Shown piece after piece: positions 46,213 to 54,807 of a stretch of 64,000 nt of DNA. The notes below the pieces were generated by a model, which saw only the letters and a program-made list of their open reading frames with translations, had not been told where the DNA came from and ran no database searches. The position numbers were made by a program, and so were the translations under genes. Position 1 is the first letter of the stretch, and every line of letters starts with the position of its first letter. Where the stretch lies: assembly GCF_003596405.1 (NCBI RefSeq), contig NZ_QYUR01000008.1, forward strand, positions 558,001 to 622,000. Reading direction: 5' to 3'. This stretch comes from Pseudomonas cavernicola. Its GTDB lineage: Bacteria; Pseudomonadota; Gammaproteobacteria; Pseudomonadales; Pseudomonadaceae.

Positions 46213-47631
46213 ATGATCAACTTCGTAAATGTGGGTCCGGGTGGTACCTTCGAGGCCAGTGGCGATCACGCCACAGAAGCGGCCGAGATCGACGCCCTGT
46301 TTCAGCACCTAAGCTCAGCGGGCGAAAAGTCACTGGTGGTGCATTTCCACGGTGGCTTAGTGTCGGAAGGCGCAGGGATCGAGATCGCGCAAAAGATGGT
46401 ACCAGTGTATGAGGCCGCTGGCGCAGTTCCGCTTACCTTCGTCTGGGAAACAGGGCTGATCGAGACTTTTCGCGACAATCTGCAGAATATCCACGACACG
46501 GCGCTGTTCCAGAAACTGCTGAAGTGGCAGCTGCGCCGCGCCGCCCAGCGCTTCGGCGGTTTCGAGGGCCGCGGCGCTGGCGTGGCAATCCCGATGTCGA
46601 AGATTGAGGACGAGTTGGCGAAGCCGAGACCGTTTGCGAGCTACGACGACCTCGCGACCGGCAAGGGGGCGGCGGCGCGCGGTGGCGTCGCGGTGACGGA
46701 GGCTGATCTCGACGTGCTCAAGCAGGAGCTGCAGGCCGAATTCCAGGCAGACATCGACGGCGACTACACCGTGATCGCGGAGGTCGACGCACTGGCCGGG
46801 CGCAGCCCCGATGCCGGGGCCCGCGGCCTGATCGAAGGCCTCAAAACCGCGAAGATGCTGGCGGCGATCGCCTATCGCGTGATCCGCCGCCACATTCGCG
46901 GCCGCGATCATGGCTTCTACCCGACCGTGGTCGAAGAGCTGTTGCGCGAACTTTATCTCGCCGACCTCGGGGCCTGGGTGTGGGGACGGATGAAGGACAA
47001 GGCCACTGCGATGTGGCTGCCGAACGACGGCCTGAGTGGCGACGAGCGTCGCGTCGGCAGCTATGTGCTGGAAAAGATCGCGGCGTTACAGACGACGCGG
47101 CCGGATTTCCGCGTGGACTTGGTCGGCCACAGCGCCGGCAGCATCGCGATCTGTGAGATGTTGCGCGCAGCCGCCGCGCGCGACCTCGCTGTCCGCGTGA
47201 ACACCATTACATTCCTTGCCCCAGCCGGGCGCTCGGAACTCGGTGTCGCGGAACTCGTCCGGCATCCGGATCGTTTCAAACAATTCCGCTGCTACACCAT
47301 GGACGACGACTACGAACGCGAAGACCAACTGGTGCCCAAGGTCTACACGCGATCGCTGCTGTATTTCATTTCCGGTGTTCTCGAGCCGGACGAGGTCGAT
47401 GCACCAATCATGGGGATGATGCGCCACGCTAGTGGCCAAGGTCCATTCAGAAACGGCCCCGCCGCGGACTGGGCTGCGTTCATGACCGCGCAACAGCGGT
47501 TGGTGCTGTCCGACAACACGGTAATCGATCCGAGCGCGGTCGCCGGTCGAAGGACGTCGTCGCGTTCGCACGGCGGTTTCGACGATGACGGGCCGACCCG
47601 CGAAAGCCTGACCGAGTTGCTGCGGGTCTGA
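46213..47631 (+). CDS. alpha/beta hydrolase of a caspase operon
   Basis: A 472-residue cytoplasmic protein starting at ATG 46213, with GGAGG seven bases upstream. It has the hydrolase signature: VVHFHGGLVSEGAG early on (oxyanion/HGG region), the nucleophile elbow VDLVGHSAGS at about residues 305-314, and a TITFLAPA strand after it. There is a helical insert of about 150 residues between the two, longer than in simple esterases. First gene of a tightly packed three-gene operon (3 bp gap, then 14 bp overlap). GC-rich, unlike the DNA to the left. A lipase or peptidase effector, or an NTP-independent switch, could be its role; a defence function is inferred from partners and setting. Confidence 0.8.
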   Translation: MINFVNVGPGGTFEASGDHATEAAEIDALFQHLSSAGEKSLVVHFHGGLVSEGAGIEIAQKMVPVYEAAGAVPLTFVWETGLIETFRDNLQNIHDTALFQKLLKWQLRRAAQRFGGFEGRGAGVAIPMSKIEDELAKPRPFASYDDLATGKGAAARGGVAVTEADLDVLKQELQAEFQADIDGDYTVIAEVDALAGRSPDAGARGLIEGLKTAKMLAAIAYRVIRRHIRGRDHGFYPTVVEELLRELYLADLGAWVWGRMKDKATAMWLPNDGLSGDERRVGSYVLEKIAALQTTRPDFRVDLVGHSAGSIAICEMLRAAAARDLAVRVNTITFLAPAGRSELGVAELVRHPDRFKQFRCYTMDDDYEREDQLVPKVYTRSLLYFISGVLEPDEVDAPIMGMMRHASGQGPFRNGPAADWAAFMTAQQRLVLSDNTVIDPSAVAGRRTSSRSHGGFDDDGPTRESLTELLRV

Positions 47632-47634
47632 AGC

Positions 47635-48669
47635 ATGCCCGAGTACGCAGGCCACTACGCTCTGGTCGTCGGCATCGACCATTACCCGCGCTTCCGCTCG
47701 CTGAAGGGCGCGCGCAAGGACGCCGAAGACTTCCACGCCTGGCTGACCGATCCGGAAGGCGGTGGTGTGCTGGCGGCGAACGTGGAACTGGTGCTGTCGA
47801 GGGAGGATCCAGTGCGGCCGATCCATGACGACATCGACGACGCGTTGGAGAGGATCCTCGCCGCGGCTCGCAATGTTGCGGGCGACAAGCGCCTCTACGT
47901 TTATTTCAGCGGCCACGGTCTCGGCCGCACCAACGTCGGCGCCGATCTGTGCCTAGCGTCGTGGTCGAAGCAGCGACGGGCGATGGCGCTGGATTCGGAA
48001 GGCTATCGGAAACTGGTGATGGGCTGCGGCTATTTCCGCGAAGTGGTCTTTCTGCTCGACTGCTGCCGCGTGCGCGAGGTAGGCTCCACCGCACTGCCGC
48101 CGACGATCGAACTGCCGACGCCTGGCGACGGCGCACCCACCTGCCGCAGCTTCGTCGGTTACGCCACCGAATTCATGAACGCCGCCTACGAAGCCGAGAT
48201 TGGACAGGCCGACGGCGAAAGCGACGTGCGAGGGCATTTCACCCAGGCGCTGATGAACGCGCTCAAAGGTGCGGCGGCGGAACCGACCGGCGGCGTCCGC
48301 GCTTCGAAGCTCAAGGAATACCTTGAAGTCAACACGCCGCTGATTGCCAAGGCCAGCAACCATATCCAGAATTCGGAAGTGGTGAACGGCCTGGACACGA
48401 CTGCCGATCCGCTGTTCGGCCATGCCAAGCCGCCAGCGCAGGCGCCCGGCTTCGCGGTCAATCTCGTCTTCAGGTCCGTCGCGAAAGGCGAGGCGGTGGT
48501 CGAAGACGGCCAGTTGCGTGAGCTCAAGCGCGGCGACGTCTCCACCGGGCCGTGGCGCATCCCGGTGAGCGGCCGCACGATGCTGCTGTTGCGCTATCTG
48601 CCGACCGGTGCCGAGAAGACAATCCGCGTCCAGGGCAACGAAACGGAGGATCTCCATGTCGAGCTCTGA
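47635..48669 (+). CDS. caspase-like cysteine protease (peptidase C14 family)
   Basis: A 344-residue protein. Residues 1-230 form the caspase fold: ALVVGIDHYP (strand 1), LKGARKDAEDFHAWL, catalytic His94 in YVYFSGHGLG, and catalytic Cys143/144 in VVFLLDCCR. The C-terminal 80 residues (FAVNLVFRSVAKGEAVV...) look beta-rich and may be a partner-binding domain. Bacterial caspase-like proteases are often the activated step of abortive defence systems. Begins 3 bp after the hydrolase gene; its stop overlaps the start of the next gene. Confidence 0.88.
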   Translation: MPEYAGHYALVVGIDHYPRFRSLKGARKDAEDFHAWLTDPEGGGVLAANVELVLSREDPVRPIHDDIDDALERILAAARNVAGDKRLYVYFSGHGLGRTNVGADLCLASWSKQRRAMALDSEGYRKLVMGCGYFREVVFLLDCCRVREVGSTALPPTIELPTPGDGAPTCRSFVGYATEFMNAAYEAEIGQADGESDVRGHFTQALMNALKGAAAEPTGGVRASKLKEYLEVNTPLIAKASNHIQNSEVVNGLDTTADPLFGHAKPPAQAPGFAVNLVFRSVAKGEAVVEDGQLRELKRGDVSTGPWRIPVSGRTMLLLRYLPTGAEKTIRVQGNETEDLHVEL

Positions 48670-50467
48670 CCGCCCTGTCTATCGTCTGACCCTCGAAGCG
48701 CCAGAGCCCGGGCTCGGGGTGATAGTGATCGACGCCGAAGGCAACGTCGTCGGCCGGTGCGCGGACGATAAGTCTCGGCTGGATTTGGACCTGCCGCGCG
48801 GGTTGTACACCGTGCGGAGCAGCCGTAGTGGCGCCTTCGCCGAAACTGTGGTCCGCCTCGACGGCCCGCAATTGGTGAAGGCCGCGCCGCCACCGGTGTT
48901 TTCCGCAGCCACGATTCCCGGCGCCGCGACCACACACGAGTACTACACCTGGCCGGCCTGGGCCGCCAGCCAGACACCGACCGCACCTCTGCTGGCCTGG
49001 GACGAGCCGGCGGACGCGCGCCTGTTGCTGTTCGTGCGCGCGGCGCACCAGGGTGCCTATGCTGGCGAAGACCAACTGGCCTCGCTATCGCTGCGCATGC
49101 TCAACGGTCGCAGCTTGTCCGAGTTTAGGGACGATGCGCAGCGCGACTCGGACAAAGGTTGGGCGGCCTACAGCACGCGGCTTCCGCACGGGCTGCTTAT
49201 CCTCGAAGACCTCGGCGAACGTCCGCGCCAGATCCCGGTGCCGTTGATGCCCGGCTGGCAGACGCAGGTGTTCGTGATGCATCACAAGCGCCTGCTCTGG
49301 GAAGACATGCGTCTGGCCACGCTGCACGCCGACGTGATCGATTCACGCAAGTACCGCAGCCCCTACGACCTGCAGCCGGACGATATTCAGCCGTCGCAAG
49401 ACATGGACGCCGGCTTGCTCGCATTACAGAACAACACGCCGTCGGTGGCGCCGCAACTGATTGACGCATTTCTCGGCTCGAAGTTCCAGAACCCGATCCT
49501 CGGCCTCCTCGGCGCGTATCTGATGCTGTTGCACGAGCGGCGCGAAGCGAAAAAACCTGACTATCACGCTGACACTGGGCGCATCCGCATGGTGCTCGAC
49601 AACCTGCATGCACTGCTGCCCGAATCCGCAGACGTGGCGGCGCTGAGGCTGATGGCGGAGCCCTGGCTCGGCAAGCCGGCGCTGGCGCCGGTCGAGCGCG
49701 TGCCGCTGTTCCGCTGCGGCGCCGAAGCGCTTTTGCAGGCCGCGGCCTCCGATCCCGCGCTGCTGCCTGAAGGCTCGCTGCTGGATACGGTGTCGGACAG
49801 ACTCTACGGCGATACGGTGTGGACGACCTGGAAGCCGGTGGCGTTGCCGCTCGGCATGTATGTCGCGGCCAATCTTCCCGGTGCGGGCGCGATGCACGAG
49901 ACGAACTGGGTGGAGCAGGCAGTGGTTGACGCCGTATCGGTGGCCGAGCATCGCGGCGAAGATTTCACAGCGGACGATCTCGTCCGCCGGATCGGAGTAT
50001 CGCCGCATGCCGTGCGTAATGCGATGGATCGCCTCATCACGCGCGCCGCGACCCAACGATTGCTGCCCGACGTGGCGCCGCAGGATATTCGTCTGCTCGG
50101 AGGCAAGGTCGCGCGTACGCTTGCGGACACGCTCGGTTTGAGGGTCGACGAGAGCCTGCTGGCGCAGATCGCGAGCGGCCCTTCCTCCGTCGAAAGCGCG
50201 ACCATGACACCGAGCATCCAGCAGGTGTACTCTCGATTAAAGAAAGCTCTGTCCGAGGTCGCGGCCAAACAAGCAGGCAAGATCTCTGCTGACTCCGTGC
50301 TGACGGAGATCATCAGGCCGGACGACGCGTTGGGTCGTACCTTGTTCAGCAAACGGCTTGCCCGTCAGTTTAGCGAGCACAACATCGCGCTCTCCAACGA
50401 AGAGCTAGACGCTACAGAATCGGTTCGTGATTTAGCTCATCTGATGGCTCGAAAGCTTAGCGAATGA
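48656..50467 (+). CDS. large unknown protein of the caspase operon
   Basis: A 603-residue soluble protein. The ATG at 48656 lies inside the end of the caspase gene and has GGAGG six bases upstream, so translation is coupled. Residues 1-65 look like a beta-sandwich (YRLTLEAPEPGLGVIVIDAEG...LPRGLYTVRSS); 70-240 continue beta-rich; 240-360 are helical, TPR-like in feel; the C-terminal 90 residues (from TPSIQQVYSRLKKALSE to ATESVRDLAHLMARKLSE) resemble a small helical bundle, perhaps acyl-carrier-like with the serine in ATESVRD. I know no named family. Possible sensor, scaffold or substrate of the protease. Confidence 0.75.
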   Translation: MSSSDRPVYRLTLEAPEPGLGVIVIDAEGNVVGRCADDKSRLDLDLPRGLYTVRSSRSGAFAETVVRLDGPQLVKAAPPPVFSAATIPGAATTHEYYTWPAWAASQTPTAPLLAWDEPADARLLLFVRAAHQGAYAGEDQLASLSLRMLNGRSLSEFRDDAQRDSDKGWAAYSTRLPHGLLILEDLGERPRQIPVPLMPGWQTQVFVMHHKRLLWEDMRLATLHADVIDSRKYRSPYDLQPDDIQPSQDMDAGLLALQNNTPSVAPQLIDAFLGSKFQNPILGLLGAYLMLLHERREAKKPDYHADTGRIRMVLDNLHALLPESADVAALRLMAEPWLGKPALAPVERVPLFRCGAEALLQAAASDPALLPEGSLLDTVSDRLYGDTVWTTWKPVALPLGMYVAANLPGAGAMHETNWVEQAVVDAVSVAEHRGEDFTADDLVRRIGVSPHAVRNAMDRLITRAATQRLLPDVAPQDIRLLGGKVARTLADTLGLRVDESLLAQIASGPSSVESATMTPSIQQVYSRLKKALSEVAAKQAGKISADSVLTEIIRPDDALGRTLFSKRLARQFSEHNIALSNEELDATESVRDLAHLMARKLSE

Positions 50468-50624
50468 GCAGTTGATGCGTGGACTTTTCTCTGACTGGGA
50501 ACTGAGCAGTGAATCGCTTGCTGCCTGCCCCTTAACGTCCATCACGACAGCAACTTTCCATAATTGAGGACTTTGCATAACGACCCTTACGGAGAGCTCT
50601 CCATAACGGCCAAAAGCAATGGGA

Positions 50625-51974
50625 TGGACTCCTCCTCACCTCGGCATCTTGAGTGCCAGACTGAAGGTGCGAACCACAGTCAACAGTGAGAAGGAGTCCA
50701 CACATGAAGCTTATGCGCATTGGGGTCAACTTGGCCAAGAACGTGTTTCAGATCCACGGCGTGGATTGCCATGAGAAGCCGGTCTGGCGGCAGCGCCTGC
50801 CTCGCGATCGCTGGCTTCAAACGGTACTGGAGAAGATCGAGCCCGGCTGTGAGATCGGCATGGAAAGTTGCGGCGGTGCGCACCATTGGGCACGGCAGCT
50901 GGAGGCTCGCGGATTTCGGGTGAAGCTGATCGCGCCTCAGTTCGTCAAACCCTACGTCAAGAGCAACAAGAACGACGCCAACGATGCCGAGGCGATCTGT
51001 GAGCCGCCCCAGCATGCGCTTCGTCGCCATCTAGACCATCGAACAACAGGATATCCAGGCGACGCATCGCATCCGAGCCGGCTTAATCGAGCAACGGACA
51101 GCCAAGGCCAATCAGATTCGTGGGCTGGTCGCCGAGTACGGCCTTATCGCCCCAAAAGAATTACTAATGCTACGTCGTGCGATACCGCGCTGGTTGGAAG
51201 AGGCCACTAACGGTTTGACGGTACGCTTCCGGCGTTTGCTGGATGGCTTGTGGGGCGATCTTTGCGCACTGGATAAGCGCGTGGGCGAACTCGACGGCGA
51301 AATATCGGCGATCGCGGCAAGTGAGCCAACTGCCGTCCGTTTGCAGCAGCTGCGTGGCGTCGGCCCCATGATCGCCACCGCGCTCGTTGCTGCCATCGGT
51401 GATGCCCGTCAGTTTGCCAACGGCCGACAACTGGCCGCCTCGCTAGGATTGACGCCGAGGCAACACAGCTCCGGCGGCAAGGATCGGCTGCTTGGCATCA
51501 GCAAACGCGGCGATGCCTATCTGCGAACACTGATGGTTCATGGTCGGCGCTGCGTACGGCCAAGTCCAAAGACGATCGACTCAGCCAGTGGGTCGTCCGT
51601 TTAGCTGAGCGATCTCATCCCAATGTGGCCGCTATAGCACTGGCCAACAAAACTGCTCGCATGGCTTGGGCGATGCTGCGTCATGACACTGATTACCAAC
51701 CGGGACGGGCAGCGGCCTGATCCACTCACCTTAGGAGAAACACCCCTTCACCACGATTGCGAAGCAACCTGAACGATGGCAAACCGGTCGAACCGGCGTC
51801 GGCAAAACCCTCAAATGTCCAGGTGCGAAAAGCACGTAGAAGCGAATGGGAGCCGGCGCGCGAATAGCCCATCATGGCCCAGCATCAATACGATGCAGCA
51901 ATCAGAGGCCGAATATACGTGTGCAGCCGGCACGGGCGCCAAAGCGAAGGGGGCTTGCAATGAGGAGGAGTCCA
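50625..51974 (+). mobile_element. IS110-family (IS1111 type) element, decayed
   Basis: Subterminal inverted repeats TGGACTCCTCCTCA (50625-50638) and TGAGGAGGAGTCCA (51961-51974) are perfect 14-bp partners; such subterminal repeats are typical of the IS1111 group. Between them is a broken IS110-type transposase. The true ends lie slightly outside. Confidence 0.75.
50704..51720 (+). pseudogene. IS110-family transposase, frameshifted
   Basis: The N-terminal DEDD (RuvC-like) domain starts MKLMRIGVNLAKNVFQIHG and contains KNDANDAEAI; the C-terminal Transposase_20 domain is in another frame (LRGVGPMIATALVAAIGDARQFANGRQ; SKRGDAYLRTLMVHG) and the tail up to TDYQPGRAAA returns to a third. At least two frameshifts (about 51005-51090 and 51550) disrupt it. 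In addition the first catalytic Asp (usually GVDLAK) is Asn. Confidence 0.85.
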
Positions 51975-52225
51975 TATACGGACTGTCGGAAAGGGCAGGA
52001 TTGGCTGACATCTGCTTTATGTCTCCCGCGGCCTCGCCACGCAGCAGAATTGCGAGGAATGCCCTCTTGAGCCTAAGGCATACCGCTTAGGTGATGAGGT
52101 TAAATCCACTGGATGCTCGCTGATGGCAGAGCTAGAGCGCTTCATCTTCAATGCCCACCCGCTCACTGTTCGGCTACCCAAATAACCCAATTCCTAGCAT
52201 TATCCTGAAACGATGATTCGACGGA

Positions 52226-53851
52226 ATGGAATTGATGGGTAGCACGAAGGAGCCGGCCGCCAAGCCAGCCAAGCAGAAGAAAAATACCACGCAGGGCAAG
52301 CCCCAACCGAAGCGTGACGATTTTACTCCTACCACTATTCGCGCACTAAAAGACGCAGCGGGGAACATCTGTTCCAAACCTGACTGTCTCGTGTTTACGG
52401 CAGGGTCGAAGGAACTGAACGATGGTCCCATGAGCATTGGCATTGCGGCCCACATCACGGCTGCTGCGCCCGGCGGACCTCGCTACGACGGGACTCTCAC
52501 GAAGGAGGAACGACGGGCCGTGAGCAATGGAATCTGGCTTTGTCAGAACCATGCACGTCAAATCGATGTAGACCCTGTTCCATTTCCTGTTGAGCTTTTG
52601 AAAAAATGGAAAGCCAAGGCTGAACAACGTTCAAACGCTATGGTTGGCCAGAAGTCCATCACCGAGGCGGAGCTTAGAGACGAGATCCGCAAGGAATCGG
52701 GTCTGTCGCTGGAGCGCTTTATCAGACGCGACCTGAACCCTGTCCAGACGCCGGTCGGAGACATTATGAGTGGTTATGAGCAAAGCCTATCCAGCCTGGA
52801 CCCTCGATTCAATGTGAAGGTTATGGCAAACGGCAAGGCCATTTCACACGAAATCACCGCTGCGAGCGCAGACGCAAAATTCAATCTGGTGTTTAGCAAT
52901 ATCCATGAAATTGAGGGTTTTGTAGAGTCTGCGAATGCTTTTTTCGAAGAGGGCCGTGAGTTCACAATTCACAGCCCTAATTTCTCTTTCAAAGGCTCAC
53001 AGCTATTTGAGTCGATCCACGACAACCTCGAATCTGGGAAAATTACGCTTGGCGGTAACAAACGATTGATAAAAACAAATATCTATGTGGTAGATAATGA
53101 AGGTCATGAATTCTTTATAGATTCTTTTGAGTCTCATTCCACGCATGGTCAGAAACGTTTAATCGCAGAAGGAAAAGGCTTGGGTGGCTTCTTTCGGATC
53201 AATTATTGTTTGGAATTTGATACGACTTTGAATAAGCTTGATTTAACTTGTGGCTTGAGCGGCTGGAAAGGCAAAGACATTCTTAAGCTGCCATATTTTG
53301 CGCGCCTAGTTAAATCAATTCCTTATCTCAATGGTGGCAACTTCATTGTCGAGTATGAGTTTGGCAATGAAGTGATTAGATTTAATGCTAAAAATAATCC
53401 GTCAATAGATGATTTCGTAGATCATTATACTTGGCTAGTCTCGGTGATGCAAAAAGCCCGATCCATTGCTGAGAAGCTCGATAAGCCGATAATTTTAAAA
53501 GAATTCGACTTAAGCGCAGATTTACAACGCATTATCAATAAATACGCCGCATTGATGGACGGTAATGTTTTCGGCACAAGGAAGCCGGGGTTGATTTGTG
53601 AAGGGGAATTTGATTTTTACGATGATTATTCCCATGAAGACTTTGACCCTCAGAGCAAAGTTAGTGAATTAAAATATACTGAACATGAAGGTTTGGAGTT
53701 CAATCTGTTTGGGCAGATAGTCAAAGCCCCAAGGGTAGTCACGGATGTCAGGCCAACCGAGTCACTTATTTATTGCCCTTTGGACGAAAGAGATAAGCTA
53801 AAAGTAATCGTAAATGCGCTGGAAGAGTCTAATAGCTTCATCTTTGGCTGA
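52226..53851 (+). CDS. HNH-domain protein with a large unknown C-terminal region
   Basis: A 541-residue protein. After a basic Lys/Gln-rich tail, residues 40-135 form an HNH-type nuclease domain: Cys49 and Cys54, GIAAHITAAAPGGPRYDG with His76, NGIWLCQNHARQID with Asn101, Cys106 and His109, and a closing LLKKWKAKAEQ helix. This HNH variant is frequent in predicted defence proteins. Residues 160-541 are not recognised; they are beta-rich and lower in GC, and may be a sensor for an invader or a nucleotide. Stands alone between a dead IS110 and the large TPR protein. Confidence 0.78.
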   Translation: MELMGSTKEPAAKPAKQKKNTTQGKPQPKRDDFTPTTIRALKDAAGNICSKPDCLVFTAGSKELNDGPMSIGIAAHITAAAPGGPRYDGTLTKEERRAVSNGIWLCQNHARQIDVDPVPFPVELLKKWKAKAEQRSNAMVGQKSITEAELRDEIRKESGLSLERFIRRDLNPVQTPVGDIMSGYEQSLSSLDPRFNVKVMANGKAISHEITAASADAKFNLVFSNIHEIEGFVESANAFFEEGREFTIHSPNFSFKGSQLFESIHDNLESGKITLGGNKRLIKTNIYVVDNEGHEFFIDSFESHSTHGQKRLIAEGKGLGGFFRINYCLEFDTTLNKLDLTCGLSGWKGKDILKLPYFARLVKSIPYLNGGNFIVEYEFGNEVIRFNAKNNPSIDDFVDHYTWLVSVMQKARSIAEKLDKPIILKEFDLSADLQRIINKYAALMDGNVFGTRKPGLICEGEFDFYDDYSHEDFDPQSKVSELKYTEHEGLEFNLFGQIVKAPRVVTDVRPTESLIYCPLDERDKLKVIVNALEESNSFIFG

Positions 53852-54213
53852 TGAGAAATGGAAGGTGATGGATTAACATCGAATCGTAAGGGGTTTAACT
53901 TATAAAATTGGGAGTGGCGTGGCTATCGATCTACTACCTTCCCCTGGCTTTCTGTGAGGGCGAGCCGAGCAGATCGACTCACCTTGGTACGCCAGACGCC
54001 TTCTATACGGCCTTGACAGTCCGCTTTTGGCCGTTCTCTGCCGGCGTCCCTACGGCGTGTGCTGGTCAAGTCGAATGCAAACGGTTGTCAGCACGAATGC
54101 AAATGACTGGTCAGTGGCAATGCAAATGAGTGGTCTAGTGCAATGCCCTTACGCAATTTCAATTGTGCAAGACTAAGATGGCACATCTATATTTCAAGGC
54201 ACAAGAGGTGTCT
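53852..54213. repeat. Intergenic stretch with dispersed repeat, copy 2
   Basis: CTTTTGGCCGTTCTCTGCCGG, GTGTGCTGGTCAAGTCG and three units with GAATGCAAACGG, GAATGCAAATGAC, CAATGCAAATGAG (54018-54135) repeat the motif order of 27975-28085. Confidence 0.55.
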
Positions 54214-54384
54214 ATGAGAAGCAAACAACAGAATCCAAAATCCGCTCTGATTGCGAAGTTCAGTGTTGAAGCGATTCGACGGGGCGGCTCCGTTTCGAGT
54301 AACCAGCGTCGATTTTTTAAGGTTGCTGCTGAGCTCGGGAAAGAGCTAGAGCCAGTCGATGTTTTATCCGGCGCACGTGCATAA
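54214..54384 (+). CDS. small basic protein, hypothetical
   Basis: A 56-residue frame from ATG 54214 with AGAGGTG six bases before it: MRSKQQNPKSALIAKFSVEA followed by a helical, basic RRFFKVAAELGKEL. A good terminator lies 150 bp downstream. No family known; may be a regulator or antitoxin-like peptide, or not a gene. Confidence 0.4.
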   Translation: MRSKQQNPKSALIAKFSVEAIRRGGSVSSNQRRFFKVAAELGKELEPVDVLSGARA

Positions 54385-54536
54385 CTCTTTCTGGCCCATC
54401 CAAAAAAAACGCCTCCGCGACTTATACCCTAATCGTCCATAGTTAAGATGTAAGCCGGCCAATGGGTTACCAAAGAAAGGCTTAGATAGACAACGACACA
54501 TGTATGTATAAATACATCGAAATACATACAAACTCG

Positions 54537-54567
54537 AAAGGGCCAATTCTTAATTGGCCCTTTTTTT
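54537..54567 (+). terminator. Rho-independent terminator
   Basis: AAGGGCCAATT, CTT, AATTGGCCC, TTTTTTT: near-perfect stem and T run. Could serve the small gene at 54214. Just before it, TGTATGTAT/ATACATACA is a second inverted repeat (54500-54530). 54568-54807 is otherwise empty. Confidence 0.85.
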
Positions 54568-54807
54568 CGAACTTCCCTCTGCCGACATAAATAGAGGTCA
54601 AGCGACAGCTGACGACCGAGGCTGATCAGGCAATTGCATTCGTATTGACCACCGCTTGCATGCGGCTTGAGCAGCACAAGCCGTAGTGACGATGCTCCTC
54701 CGCCTCTGGGAGCACCGCGCTGATCGTGCTATTTGGGCTCGTCCGAGAAAGAGTTCGTGAGACAGCATAAGGCGGCAGCTGAGTAATCGCCGAACTTAAC
54801 GCAAGTT

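Noticed and set aside
47086-47916. Minus-strand frame across the hydrolase/caspase junction
   Set aside because: Crosses two genes with intact catalytic motifs on the other strand and has no domain.
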